The notes: generated by a model from the letters alone, not told the origin. DNA of 64,000 nucleotides from Olleya aquimaris (GCF_003259525.1 NZ_QLLO01000007.1:1-64000), one strand, 5' to 3'; shown: positions 6,899-15,165, numbered from the stretch's first letter. Numbers and translations are program-made.

Positions 6899-7115
6899 GT
6901 TACGTTGTCCAACAGTTACTGCCTCTCCAGAGGTTTCAAACCCTGAGATTATTGTTAGAAGTTGCTCTTTTAAATGCTTATATTTTGGATGGCAGTGTAT
7001 AATAATTTTAATTTTAGTGATTGTTCAAAGATATATTAAACTAAATTTTAATAAAAGCCGATAAAATTATATTTTGCGGTATAGTCCTTAAAAGCAATAA
7101 AATATTTTAATAAAC

Positions 7116-7133
7116 TTCCTGTCATTGCAGGAA
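7116..7133 (+). promoter_or_regulatory. Short hairpin before the heptosyltransferase gene
   Basis: Arms TTCCTG and CAGGAA surround TCATTG, ending six bases before the ATG at 7139. It may influence translation start or be a small dispersed repeat. Confidence 0.35.
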
Positions 7134-7138
7134 TTACG

Positions 7139-8200
7139 ATGAAAAAAATTCTTGTTATACAAAATAAACGAATTGGAGATGTGCTTATCGCTTCTGTAAT
7201 AGCACAAAACATGAAAACCGTTTATCCTGACAGTCAAATAGATTTTTTAGTCTATGATTACACCGTGGGTGTTATAGAAAACAACCCAAGTATTGACAAT
7301 ATTATTGCTATTAACGAGAAAGAATTAAAACAAATCTTAAATTTAAAACAGTTAATTAGTCGTGTAAAAAAGACAAAATACGATATTATTTTTGATCCGT
7401 ATTCCAAGCTTCAAAGTCGTATTATTTGTTATTTTTCTGGTGCAGACATGCGTATTGGGTTTCAAAAACGTGGAAAAAATCCTTGGTTTAAATTTTACAC
7501 ACATACAGTTCCGTTTTTAGAAGAAAAAACACATCCTTGTGGAAAAGCAATCGAGGACAGAGTCCATATGTTTAACTCCTTTTTTCCGTTACCACAAGAC
7601 CAAATAGATTACCATCCACATATTGTTTTAACCGAAAAAGAACAACAATACAATAAGCTGGATAAGTACAATAAACCTGCAATTATGCTAGGTATATTAG
7701 GTAGTACTCCACAAAAATCAATGCCATACGACTATATAGTGAAGCTAATAGACCACATTACCTCAGCATTTGATGTTAATGTGTTATTTAATTATGCACC
7801 ACATCAAAAGGAAGACGCGTTGGGTATTTATAAGCAGTGTCAAAACAAAGAAAATATTATTATCGATATCTATGAAGATAGTATTAGAGGGTTTATCACG
7901 TTAATGAATAAGTGCAAATTACTTGTGGGTAATGAAGGTGGTATTGTACATATTGCTAAAGCATTAGACAAACCAACTTTTACCATTTTTTCGCCTTATG
8001 TTTTAAAAGAACATTGGGCAAGTTTTGAAGATGGGAAGCAACACACCTCTATTCATTTACTTGAAGAAAAACCAGATTTATTTTCGACAGATAGAGAAGA
8101 GCGTCGTAAAATTGAAGAAGACCCAAGCTATATGTATAAGCAACTGACACCAGAGATGATTATCCCAAAATTAGATGCTTTTTTAAACTCCCATTTATAG
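7139..8200 (+). CDS. Glycosyltransferase family 9 (heptosyltransferase-like)
   Basis: This 353-residue GT-B enzyme is of the ADP-heptose:LPS heptosyltransferase family. The N-terminal domain starts MKKILVIQNKRIGDVLIASVIAQN, the family signature with the conserved acidic residue after the G. The C-terminal domain has G-I-L-G-S-T-P-Q-K-S (about 182-192) and the sugar-nucleotide site LLVGNEGGIVHIAKALDKPTFTIFSP near 260-285, where the usual G-x-x-H-x-A is present. It probably adds a heptose-type sugar to the LPS inner core at the cytoplasmic face. Its stop overlaps the next start (TAGTG), implying translational coupling. Confidence 0.9.
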   Translation: MKKILVIQNKRIGDVLIASVIAQNMKTVYPDSQIDFLVYDYTVGVIENNPSIDNIIAINEKELKQILNLKQLISRVKKTKYDIIFDPYSKLQSRIICYFSGADMRIGFQKRGKNPWFKFYTHTVPFLEEKTHPCGKAIEDRVHMFNSFFPLPQDQIDYHPHIVLTEKEQQYNKLDKYNKPAIMLGILGSTPQKSMPYDYIVKLIDHITSAFDVNVLFNYAPHQKEDALGIYKQCQNKENIIIDIYEDSIRGFITLMNKCKLLVGNEGGIVHIAKALDKPTFTIFSPYVLKEHWASFEDGKQHTSIHLLEEKPDLFSTDREERRKIEEDPSYMYKQLTPEMIIPKLDAFLNSHL

Positions 8201-8772
8201 TGAATATTATAAATAGATTTCATAATTGGCGTAGAAAACAACGTTGGAACAAGCAATACAAAAACGGACGATGGGAGAATTTAAAAAAACCTATTGAAGC
8301 CGAAAGATATCGCACTATTATCAAGTTTATTAAAGCTTTTGGAACAAAAACACCTACAATACTTGATTTGGGTTGTGGAGAAGGTGTTTTAAACAACTAT
8401 TTAGAAAGCCAGCTTTTTAAATCTTTTTTAGGTGTCGATTTTTCTAAAGTATCTATTGACAAAGCACAATCAAAACATTACCCTAAAACCAACTTTATAG
8501 TTGCAGACCTTCATACATTTATACCACCAAACAAAGTTGATGTTATTATCTTAAACGAAGCATTTTATTATGTTCAAGAATCTGAGAAAAGAAAGGTTTT
8601 AGATAGAATATTAGCAAAACTTAACAATAATGGAATACTAATAGTATCCATTTTTAGAGAAGGTCATGGTTGTTGGGAATATTTTGAAAACCTTGAAAAG
8701 ATTGACTTTACAATAGTTAAAACCGATGAAGAAATGAGGTATTGGAAAATTGGTGTTTTTAAAAAACCTTAA
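8200..8772 (+). CDS. Class I SAM-dependent methyltransferase
   Basis: This is a 190-residue Rossmann-type methyltransferase. The SAM-binding motif I is T-I-L-D-L-G-C-G-E-G (about 54-63), motif II ends in G-V-D-F-S (about 80-84), and V-D-V-I-I-L-N-E-A-F-Y-Y is motif IV. An aromatic/basic N terminus (RNW..QYKNGRWE) is common in small methyltransferases of sugar clusters. The GTG start overlaps the last base of the heptosyltransferase stop, so the two are coupled. The substrate is probably a glycan intermediate, but this rests only on context. Its end overlaps the convergent GT2 gene by 4 bp. Confidence 0.88.
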   Translation: MNIINRFHNWRRKQRWNKQYKNGRWENLKKPIEAERYRTIIKFIKAFGTKTPTILDLGCGEGVLNNYLESQLFKSFLGVDFSKVSIDKAQSKHYPKTNFIVADLHTFIPPNKVDVIILNEAFYYVQESEKRKVLDRILAKLNNNGILIVSIFREGHGCWEYFENLEKIDFTIVKTDEEMRYWKIGVFKKP

Positions 8773-9596
8773 TCATTTAACTTTTCTATACCATAAGGCG
8801 TTTTAATTACCTTATTATCTTTTACATTTTTTCTAATGGCTAAGTTACGATCTAAAGACTCTTTAGTTTTATAACCTCTTGGATGGTCTAGGTGCAAACA
8901 AATAGCTTTATGTCTAATTTGTTTAGACTTTATTCCGTAATTAAATAAACGCTCACCCAACTCACGATCTGGCCCACCATATTGCATACGCTCGTCATAA
9001 CCATTTATAGCAATTAAATCGTCTTTCCACGCACTAGAGTTGCAGTTGTTAAATGTTGCTCCTGTTGGTGTTACAGTATCTAAAACATCTGCTAAAATTC
9101 CGCTTACATTTATTTTTAAAGCATTTTTAAAACTAACACTTCCGTTTTTTTTAAGCCAATCGGTATCAAAACAATTTTCGTTTTCGATATCTTTTAAGGT
9201 AATAACCTCGCTGGTTGGCATATCTAATTTTAAATACCCACCAGATAAAAAGTAACCTTTTTCTGCATATTTAGCATGTGTAGACACAAAATCTTTTCGT
9301 GCTATACAATCTCCATCTGTCATTAAAATATAGTCGTATTCTGTTTGTACAATACACTTATTTAATAACTCTTGACGTCTGTACCCTTTATCTTCATGCC
9401 AAATATGACGTAAGTTTACAGGATAATCTTCACGAAAACTATCAATTAAGTCCTTGGTTGTTTCACGCGACCCATCATCTGCAACAATCACTTCAAAATT
9501 TTCATAATCTTGATGCCTGTAGCTTTCTAAAACTTTGGCAAGCCAAGCTTCAGAATTGTATGTACTAATGATAACAGTAATAGGTAAACCACTCAT
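8769..9596 (-). CDS. Glycosyltransferase family 2 (galactosyltransferase-like)
   Basis: This 275-residue GT-A glycosyltransferase has the nucleotide-binding start P-I-T-V-I-I-S-T-Y-N-S, V-I-V-A-D-D-G-S near 35-42, and the metal-binding D-x-D as M-T-D-G-D-C near 92-97. The C-terminal half has the conserved W-K-D-D-L-I-A-I-N-G-Y-D-E-R and G-G-P-D-R-E-L-G-E-R-L segments that recall polymerising galactosyltransferase/chondroitin synthase domains. The acceptor is unknown; cluster context points to a surface polysaccharide. It lies on the minus strand between genes of the opposite orientation. Confidence 0.88.
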   Translation of the reverse strand: MSGLPITVIISTYNSEAWLAKVLESYRHQDYENFEVIVADDGSRETTKDLIDSFREDYPVNLRHIWHEDKGYRRQELLNKCIVQTEYDYILMTDGDCIARKDFVSTHAKYAEKGYFLSGGYLKLDMPTSEVITLKDIENENCFDTDWLKKNGSVSFKNALKINVSGILADVLDTVTPTGATFNNCNSSAWKDDLIAINGYDERMQYGGPDRELGERLFNYGIKSKQIRHKAICLHLDHPRGYKTKESLDRNLAIRKNVKDNKVIKTPYGIEKLND

Positions 9597-9618
9597 TTAA
9601 TTGATATTTTATTGGCTA

Positions 9619-9626
9619 CAAAGATA
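9619..9626 (-). promoter_or_regulatory. Putative -7 box for the GT2 gene at 8769
   Basis: Plus-strand CAAAGATA reads TATCTTTG on the minus strand, about 23 bp upstream of the start. No clear -33 TTG was found. Confidence 0.35.
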
Positions 9627-9656
9627 AGACTATTTAAAATATTGATAAACTTAGAT

Positions 9657-9688
9657 TTGTTTAAGGTTAAATTATTAATGTAAATTTG
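9657..9688 (+). promoter_or_regulatory. Putative promoter of the GT2 gene at 9704
   Basis: TTG (9657-9659) and TAAATTTG (9681-9688) are separated by 21 bp, an ideal Bacteroidota spacing. The ATG lies 15 bp after the -7 box, so the leader is very short. Confidence 0.6.
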
Positions 9689-9703
9689 CGTTTTACCTTT
9701 TAA

Positions 9704-10441
9704 ATGAAAACACTAACTGTTATTATTCCTACTTATAACGAGGAAAACTACCTTGAAAATGCGCTACGTTCAGTACGTTTTGCAGATCAAATTATTGTGG
9801 TGGACTCTATGAGTACTGATAAAACAGTTGAGATTGCAGAACGTTATAACTGTAAAGTGTTATCCCGTAAATTTGATAATTTTTCGAATCAGAAAAATCA
9901 TGCGTTACAATATGCAACAGGCGAATGGATTTTGTTTATTGATGCTGACGAGCGTGTTCCAAATGCCTTAAAGCAAGAAATTATAGCAGCAATGAACAGC
10001 AACAAACATGCTGGTTACAAGCTTAATTTTCCGCATTTTTATATGAATCGGTTTTTGTATAACCATAGTGACAACGTTACTAGATTAGTGAAACGTGACA
10101 ACTGTAAATTTGAAGGATTAGTTCACGAAAAATTAATTGTTGAAGGTACCATAGGGCAACTTAAAAACCCAGTACTGCACTTTACCTACAAAGGATTACT
10201 ACATTATATAAGTAAAAAGGATAGCTACGCTTGGTTTCAGGCAGAGCAACTACTTAAAAAAGGAAAAAAAGCCACGTATTTTCATTTAGCTTTTAAACCC
10301 TTTTATCGCTTTTTTAGTAGCTATATTTTACGTCGTGGGTTTATGGATGGTATTCCTGGATTAGCAGTAGCTAGTATTAATGCGTATGGTGTGTTTTCTA
10401 GATATGTGAAGTTGATGTTGTTGCAGAGAGGGATTAGGTAG
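9704..10441 (+). CDS. Glycosyltransferase family 2 (WaaE/KdtX-like)
   Basis: This 245-residue GT-A enzyme resembles the LPS-core beta-glycosyltransferases WaaE/KdtX. It shows T-V-I-I-P-T-Y-N-E-E-x-Y-L-E-N-A-L (4-21), I-I-V-V-D-S-M-S-T-D-K-T near 30-41 and the metal site L-F-I-D-A-D-E-R near 83-90, then L-V-H-E-K. The C terminus has the family's conserved F-x-R-F-F-x-S-Y-x-L-R-R-G-F-M-D-G segment. It is paralogous to the gene at 11363, and the two probably act in the same core oligosaccharide. It is followed by an 11-unit heptamer array. Confidence 0.92.
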   Translation: MKTLTVIIPTYNEENYLENALRSVRFADQIIVVDSMSTDKTVEIAERYNCKVLSRKFDNFSNQKNHALQYATGEWILFIDADERVPNALKQEIIAAMNSNKHAGYKLNFPHFYMNRFLYNHSDNVTRLVKRDNCKFEGLVHEKLIVEGTIGQLKNPVLHFTYKGLLHYISKKDSYAWFQAEQLLKKGKKATYFHLAFKPFYRFFSSYILRRGFMDGIPGLAVASINAYGVFSRYVKLMLLQRGIR

Positions 10442-10454
10442 TAGTTAGGGATTA

Positions 10455-10531
10455 GAGAAAAGAGAAAAGAGAAAAGGGAAAAGAGAAAAGGGAAAAGAGA
10501 AAAGGGAAAAGGGAAAAGGGAAAAGGGAAAA
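10455..10531. repeat. Heptanucleotide tandem array (11 units)
   Basis: Eleven consecutive 7-bp units are of two kinds, GAGAAAA and GGGAAAA, in the order a a a g a g a g g g g. They fill the gap between the convergent GT2 and deacetylase genes. As an intergenic variable-number repeat it should change length by slippage. It lies after both stop codons, so it would affect RNA 3' ends rather than reading frames. Confidence 0.95.
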
Positions 10532-10562
10532 GTAATCAAAACTCCTACTTTTAAACTTTTAA

Positions 10563-11282
10563 CTAAAACCAACTCTTTCCTTTCTTTAATTTCTTCTTAA
10601 AAACTTTCAAACTATCCTCTCCTTTAATATCTAAGCGTTGTATTTCGTAATGATTTTTAAACGGAAAAGAATTCACTCTATTTCCAATACGTAAACCATA
10701 AGCAATATTATTTTCTTTTAAACACTTAAAAAAAGCATGTTGCTCCTCTCCTGCTTTTGGGTATTTTCCATAAGGATACGCTAATGTATTATTGATATCT
10801 AGCTTATTTTCGACTATAAAATCTTTACATAAATCAAAGTCTTTTTGGATGGCTTCAAGAGATAGTTGGTCATAACGTTGATGCGCAAAACTGTGTAAAC
10901 CAAGTTCGATTACTTCACTGTCTAAAGACTGTAATTGTGCAACAGACATAATAGGTTCTGCGCCTTCATCCCAAGTATTTACACCTCCAACAAATTTAAA
11001 AGGTATGTAAAAACAAGCTTTTAAATGGTGCTTTACAAACAATGGATAAGCCAATTCTAATTGATTAACATACACATCATCAAACGTTATAATCACCGCT
11101 TTTTCTGGAAAGTCTTTTGCAGAACTAAACCGCTGCAAATCTTTAAAATGAAGTGAGGTATAGCCTTCAGATTTTAAATACAACAGTTGCTCTTCTAACT
11201 TTTGGACATCAATAGTTAACCCACTACTCTTACTAGATTGAGTGGTCACACTATGATACATTAAAATAGGCAGTTTTGGCAT
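10563..11282 (-). CDS. Polysaccharide deacetylase (NodB domain)
   Basis: This 239-residue carbohydrate esterase family 4 enzyme removes N- or O-acetyl groups from polysaccharides. It has P-I-L-M-Y-H-S-V near the start, the catalytic base and metal Asp in I-I-T-F-D-D (about 64-69), the metal His pair in L-H-S-F-A-H (about 122-127), and A-Y-P-Y-G near 167. There is no signal peptide, so it may act on a cytoplasmic or inner-membrane glycan intermediate, as with deacetylases inside LPS clusters. It shares a divergent promoter region with the GT2 gene at 11363. Confidence 0.9.
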   Translation of the reverse strand: MPKLPILMYHSVTTQSSKSSGLTIDVQKLEEQLLYLKSEGYTSLHFKDLQRFSSAKDFPEKAVIITFDDVYVNQLELAYPLFVKHHLKACFYIPFKFVGGVNTWDEGAEPIMSVAQLQSLDSEVIELGLHSFAHQRYDQLSLEAIQKDFDLCKDFIVENKLDINNTLAYPYGKYPKAGEEQHAFFKCLKENNIAYGLRIGNRVNSFPFKNHYEIQRLDIKGEDSLKVFKKKLKKGKSWF

Positions 11283-11309
11283 GTTGTTTTAAATTGAATC
11301 CTCTGCACA

Positions 11310-11343
11310 CAAATATATAAAGCCTAATGGTTATATTTGCCAA
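11310..11343 (-). promoter_or_regulatory. Putative promoter of the deacetylase gene
   Basis: On the minus strand TTG (plus 11341-11343) and TATATTTG (plus 11310-11317) are 23 bp apart. It overlaps the plus-strand -7 box at 11332-11339, forming a compact divergent promoter. Confidence 0.55.
11332..11339 (+). promoter_or_regulatory. Putative -7 box for the GT2 gene at 11363
   Basis: TATATTTG lies 23 bp before the ATG at 11363. It falls inside what would be coding sequence if the upstream in-frame ATG at 11327 were used, which argues for 11363 as the real start. No well-spaced TTG is seen. Confidence 0.4.
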
Positions 11344-11362
11344 AAATCTGACTTTCTATAGC

Positions 11363-12109
11363 ATGATAAGCGCTTTAGCCATTACATACAACGAAGAAGA
11401 TAATATAGAACGCTATATTAAAAGCTTGTCTTTTGCAGATGAAATTATTATTGTAGACTCCTACAGTACAGATAATACGGAAGCACTTGCTAAACAACAC
11501 AATGTAACTTTTGTTAAACGAAAATTTGATAATTTTTCTTCTCAAAAAAACTACGCAATAAGTTTAGCAAAACATGATTGGGTCACCTTTTTTGATCTAG
11601 ATGAAATGATTCCTGAAGCATTAGCTGAAGAGATTATCACCACTGTACAATCCAACTCTAAAGAAAAAGCTTTTAGAGTAAAGCGCGATTTTCATTTTAT
11701 GGGAAAGCGTATAAAATATAGTGGTTTTCAAACAGATATTGCAGTACGATTATTTGACAAAAACTATTGTAAATACAATGGAAAACTAGTCCATGAAGCT
11801 ATAGAAACCTCTGCTAAAATTGGACTTTTAAAACAACACGTTAACCATCAAACCTACAAGGATTTTGATAGTTATAACCAGAAACTAAGTTTATACAGTA
11901 AATTACAAGCCGAAGCGTTATACAAAAAAAATGTACGTCCAAATGTGTATCATTTTTTGTTTAGACCTTGGTACCGCTTTATGCATCAGTATTTTTTACG
12001 CTTAGGTTTTTTAGATGGTAAAGAGGGTTTTATAATTAGTTACGTCCATGCGTTTTCGGTATTTAAACGTTATATTCAGCTTTGGACTTTGTACAGAAAT
12101 ATAGATTAA
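11363..12109 (+). CDS. Glycosyltransferase family 2 (WaaE/KdtX-like, second paralogue)
   Basis: This 248-residue GT-A enzyme is paralogous to the one at 9704. It begins MISALAITYNEEDNIERYI and continues with I-I-I-V-D-S-Y-S-T-D-N-T and the D-x-D-type F-F-D-L-D-E-M. The C-terminal F-R-P-W-Y-R-F-M-H-Q-Y-F-L-R-L-G-F-L-D-G segment is shared with the paralogue. ATG 11363 is preferred over 11327 because the latter would put the promoter -7 box inside the gene and add an unrelated 12-residue tail. The next gene starts immediately after its stop (12110), so the two form an operon. Confidence 0.9.
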   Translation: MISALAITYNEEDNIERYIKSLSFADEIIIVDSYSTDNTEALAKQHNVTFVKRKFDNFSSQKNYAISLAKHDWVTFFDLDEMIPEALAEEIITTVQSNSKEKAFRVKRDFHFMGKRIKYSGFQTDIAVRLFDKNYCKYNGKLVHEAIETSAKIGLLKQHVNHQTYKDFDSYNQKLSLYSKLQAEALYKKNVRPNVYHFLFRPWYRFMHQYFLRLGFLDGKEGFIISYVHAFSVFKRYIQLWTLYRNID

Positions 12110-13177
12110 ATGCAACAGGTTTTTTTAGAGTCTCATAATATTAAAAACCAATTTAATGGTTTTGGCCAATTTAATTATCACTTAATTAAAGGGTTGCATC
12201 ATGCCAATATTACAGATTTTAAAATGACTTTACACGCTAAAGACACCTCTGCATTACAGACAGAATTTGGCAATTATTTTAATTATAAAACATACAGGTC
12301 CTTATCTAGACACCCTTTGTTTAGGATAAGAAAAAAATACGATGTTTGGCATAGTTTAAACCAAAATATAAAGATTGAACCTTACCATAAAATTCCATAT
12401 GTTTTAACTGTACATGATGTTAATTTTATAAGTGAAGTCTCAAGTGATTTAAAACATAAAACCAATAAGCGTTTTATAGATAAGCTTAACAGAAGTAGCG
12501 TAATAACGTACATTTCTGAATTTGCTAAAGCATCTACACATCAATATTTTGATGTCCCAAAGGTTCCAGAATATGTCATCCATAATGGTAATCCAATAAC
12601 AGACATTTTAGATACAAGCCAAACAGAAATTAAATTGGTCACTAAAAGACCCTATTTATTTTTTATAGGAGGATTAACCAAACGTAAAAACGTACACACA
12701 TTAGTACAGATGCTAGAGCACTTACCTGATTTTGATTTGGTTTTAGCTGGAGATAGTTCTGATGAATATGCAAAAACAACGTTGGCAAATGCCATAACAA
12801 AAACTAACACCAAACATCGTGTACATGTGTTAGGAAAACTTAATCCGTTAGAAAAACAACTGTATTTTCAACATTGTACTGCGTTTGTATTTCCGTCTTT
12901 GCTCGAAGGTTTTGGGATACCTCCAATTGAGGCGATGCGATTTGGAAAACCTGTGTTTTTATCAAACTTAACCTCTTTACCAGAAATTGGTGGAGACAAA
13001 GCGTTTTATTGGGACAATTTTGATGCTAAAGATATGGCTACTGTTTTTGAAAAAGGCATGCACCAATTTGAAACTAACAAACCAGAATACACTGAAGCTT
13101 ATATTAAACGTGCTTCAAGCTTTAATTGGGATACAGCAGCACAGCAGTATGCTGATGTGTATAGAAGTTTATTGTAA
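12110..13177 (+). CDS. Glycosyltransferase family 4 (GT-B fold)
   Basis: This 355-residue retaining GT-B glycosyltransferase has an N-terminal acceptor domain with Y-V-L-T-V-H-D-V-N-F. The C-terminal donor domain opens with L-F-F-I-G-G-L-T-K-R-K-N-V (about 183-195) and has V-F-P-S-L-L-E-G-F-G-I-P-P-I-E-A-M near 262-278. This holds the family E-x7-E motif that binds the nucleotide sugar. The sugar is unknown. It abuts the upstream GT2 gene with no gap and overlaps the convergent gene at 13169 by 9 bp. Confidence 0.92.
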   Translation: MQQVFLESHNIKNQFNGFGQFNYHLIKGLHHANITDFKMTLHAKDTSALQTEFGNYFNYKTYRSLSRHPLFRIRKKYDVWHSLNQNIKIEPYHKIPYVLTVHDVNFISEVSSDLKHKTNKRFIDKLNRSSVITYISEFAKASTHQYFDVPKVPEYVIHNGNPITDILDTSQTEIKLVTKRPYLFFIGGLTKRKNVHTLVQMLEHLPDFDLVLAGDSSDEYAKTTLANAITKTNTKHRVHVLGKLNPLEKQLYFQHCTAFVFPSLLEGFGIPPIEAMRFGKPVFLSNLTSLPEIGGDKAFYWDNFDAKDMATVFEKGMHQFETNKPEYTEAYIKRASSFNWDTAAQQYADVYRSLL

Positions 13178-14113
13178 ATCAAACACCTTATTAATCCAGT
13201 AATTTAAACGGTATTGGTTTAAAATATCATCCTTTACAGGAATGTATGGTGAAGTAACAAAATCTTCAGGTATGTTGATATTATCTTCGTCTATGACTAG
13301 TATATTTTGTGGGTGATAAAAATCGTAGTTAACGACATCTGCATTTGTGGTAATAAGCTTTTTACGATGTCCTAATGCTTCAAAAATTCTAAAGGATAAA
13401 CCGACTTGTTCCTTACGTTGAATTTCGATTATAATTTTTGATTTATTAATTTTTTTAGCCACTTCATCTACTGGGATTTGTTGATGAATAATGGTGAGAT
13501 ATTCTGAGGTTAAATCGTCTGGTCCTAACACCAATATTTCTTTACTCCATTGTTTTTCATGAATGTATTTTGCTAAACGCTCCATAGCTTCATAACGATA
13601 ATCATGAGTAGAAATATTAAAAAACAGTTGCTCATGAGTGGTGTTTTCGCTTTCGTCAAAAATATAATTAGTTAAAAACTCTAGGTTATACTTTTCTACA
13701 TCTAACCTATCGTAGCTATACACTTTATCAAATAACGGAATGATGTCCACTTTTTCAGGAAAACGTCTGGTGCTATCGTAATAAAACGCTTGTAAAGACT
13801 TGGTTTGGGTTTTTAGATACTTTAAGGTTTTAGGCTTTAATAAATCTGGTCTGATTATAAAAATTAAGTCTTGAGGACCTAGTTGATTTATCTTGTTTAT
13901 TATAACAGTGTTTACGTGTTCTTTTTTAAGATTTTTTCCTAAAAAAGCTTTGGACAAAAAGTTTATTATTTTGTGTCTAAAGTTTCTGTATTTAAAAGTA
14001 AATTTATCTATTAATACAATATGAGATTGCACACCTTCACGTTGGTTTAACTGCTGATCTATTTTTGTTAAATAACCAAGACTTGGTGGACCTACAATAA
14101 GTATTTTTTTCAT
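13169..14113 (-). CDS. Conserved LPS-cluster protein, paralogue A
   Basis: This 314-residue soluble protein begins K-I-L-I-V-G-P-P-S-L-G-Y, like the first strand of a GT-B or CgeB-like fold. The C-terminal region has a conserved K-I-I-I-E-I-Q-R-K-E-Q-V-G-L-S-F-R-I-F-E-A-L-G segment. This resembles the donor-site helix of CgeB-type glycosyltransferases, followed by K-L-I-T-T-N-A-D-V-V-N-Y-D-F-Y. It is closely related to the adjacent gene at 14117 (3 bp gap), a tandem duplication. I infer a glycosyltransferase role from the fold hints and position; the family is not firmly identified. Confidence 0.75.
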   Translation of the reverse strand: MKKILIVGPPSLGYLTKIDQQLNQREGVQSHIVLIDKFTFKYRNFRHKIINFLSKAFLGKNLKKEHVNTVIINKINQLGPQDLIFIIRPDLLKPKTLKYLKTQTKSLQAFYYDSTRRFPEKVDIIPLFDKVYSYDRLDVEKYNLEFLTNYIFDESENTTHEQLFFNISTHDYRYEAMERLAKYIHEKQWSKEILVLGPDDLTSEYLTIIHQQIPVDEVAKKINKSKIIIEIQRKEQVGLSFRIFEALGHRKKLITTNADVVNYDFYHPQNILVIDEDNINIPEDFVTSPYIPVKDDILNQYRLNYWINKVFDLQ

Positions 14114-14116
14114 TTA

Positions 14117-15070
14117 TTAGTTTAAATTAAAGACACGCTTCACCCAATGTTCAATGGTATATTTCTCTAAGATATCTTCTGGAACTTCAACATAAGGCGT
14201 GGTTACAAATTCGTCTGGAATAACAACATTGTCTGGATCTACAACCAGTATGTTTTGTGGATTATAAAAATCGTAATTAACAACATCTGTGTTAGAGGTT
14301 ATCAGTTTCTTTTTTAGTCCTAAGGATTCAAAAATCCTAAATGACAACCCTATTTGATTGTTACGCTGCAGCTCGACTAAAATTTTAGATTTTTTTATTA
14401 AATCTATAGCTTCATCTACATAAATTATCTCGTCAATAACGTCAATAATTCCTCTACCTGCTTTTTCTTTTTTAGGATGAAAAGATAAAAATTTAAGCGA
14501 CCAGCCTTTACTTTTTATATACTTCCCTAAGTTTTCTAATTGTGTAAACCTGTAATCATCATCATTACCAGAAATATTAAAAAATAAATACTCTGGATTT
14601 TGATTAACTTCTGACCTTGCAAAAATGTAATTTGTAATAAATTTAAAATTATATTTAGCTACATCTATTTTATCAAAACTATAAACTGTATCGAAATAGT
14701 GAATAATATCCTGTTTTCTAGAAACACGTTGCGCACTATCAAAATAAAAAGCATTAAATACCTTTGTATTTTTTTTAATAAGTTTTAAAAAATTATCAGA
14801 TAAAAAATCAGGTCTAATAATTAAAACTTCGTCTTGTTTTCCTATTTTTTTGATATCAGACTTTAAAAAATAATAGGTCTTTTTTAAATTAACACCAGTA
14901 AAGGTTTTTGATAAAAAATTAACTACTTTTTCCTTTTTATTTCTGTAACCAGCATATTCTAAAAACAACACACTAACCTCAACTTCGTCATATTGTTTTA
15001 AAGCATTAACCATATAGTCTATATATCCAAACGCTCTTGGACTAACAATTAAAATCTTTCTTTCACCCAT
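14117..15070 (-). CDS. Conserved LPS-cluster protein, paralogue B
   Basis: This 317-residue paralogue of the 13169 gene has the same landmarks: R-K-I-L-I-V-S-P-R-A-F-G-Y at the start, F-N-A-F-Y-F-D-S-A-Q-R near the middle, and K-I-L-V-E-L-Q-R-N-N-Q-I-G-L-S-F-R-I-F-E-S-L-G with Y-D-F-Y-N-P-Q-N-I-L-V near the end. The two genes are 3 bp apart on the minus strand, so they arose by tandem duplication and are cotranscribed. Conservation of the Q-R-x-x-Q-x-G-L-S-F-R-I-F-E segment suggests both keep the same chemistry with different acceptors. A CgeB/RfaS-like glycosyltransferase is the best guess. Confidence 0.75.
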   Translation of the reverse strand: MGERKILIVSPRAFGYIDYMVNALKQYDEVEVSVLFLEYAGYRNKKEKVVNFLSKTFTGVNLKKTYYFLKSDIKKIGKQDEVLIIRPDFLSDNFLKLIKKNTKVFNAFYFDSAQRVSRKQDIIHYFDTVYSFDKIDVAKYNFKFITNYIFARSEVNQNPEYLFFNISGNDDDYRFTQLENLGKYIKSKGWSLKFLSFHPKKEKAGRGIIDVIDEIIYVDEAIDLIKKSKILVELQRNNQIGLSFRIFESLGLKKKLITSNTDVVNYDFYNPQNILVVDPDNVVIPDEFVTTPYVEVPEDILEKYTIEHWVKRVFNLN

Positions 15071-15103
15071 TTTTATTGATATAAACTAACTTTTTAAGTG
15101 TCA

Positions 15104-15111
15104 CAAAAATA
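15104..15111 (-). promoter_or_regulatory. Putative -7 box for the paralogue pair
   Basis: Plus-strand CAAAAATA reads TATTTTTG on the minus strand, 34 bp upstream of the start at 15070. No -33 TTG was seen at a suitable distance. Confidence 0.35.
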
Positions 15112-15126
15112 GAATATTTATTTAGT

Positions 15127-15160
15127 TTGATTTAAAATATACTAGCTTTCTTTACATTTG
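15127..15160 (+). promoter_or_regulatory. Putative promoter producing a near-leaderless mRNA
   Basis: TTG (15127-15129) and TACATTTG (15153-15160) are 23 bp apart. The only sensible ATG (15166) lies six bases after the -7 box, about where transcription should begin. Confidence 0.55.
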
Positions 15161-15165
15161 TGCAT

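Noticed and set aside
7116-7133. Riboswitch before the heptosyltransferase gene
   Set aside because: Only a 6-bp hairpin is present with no conserved aptamer; I kept it as a small hairpin.
10321-10572. Minus-strand open frame rich in Phe, Pro, Ser and Leu
   Set aside because: It is created by the GAGAAAA/GGGAAAA heptamer array read on the opposite strand and extends into the GT2 gene.
11327-11362. Upstream ATG of the GT2 gene at 11363
   Set aside because: Using it would put the -7 promoter box inside the gene and add twelve residues not typical of the family.
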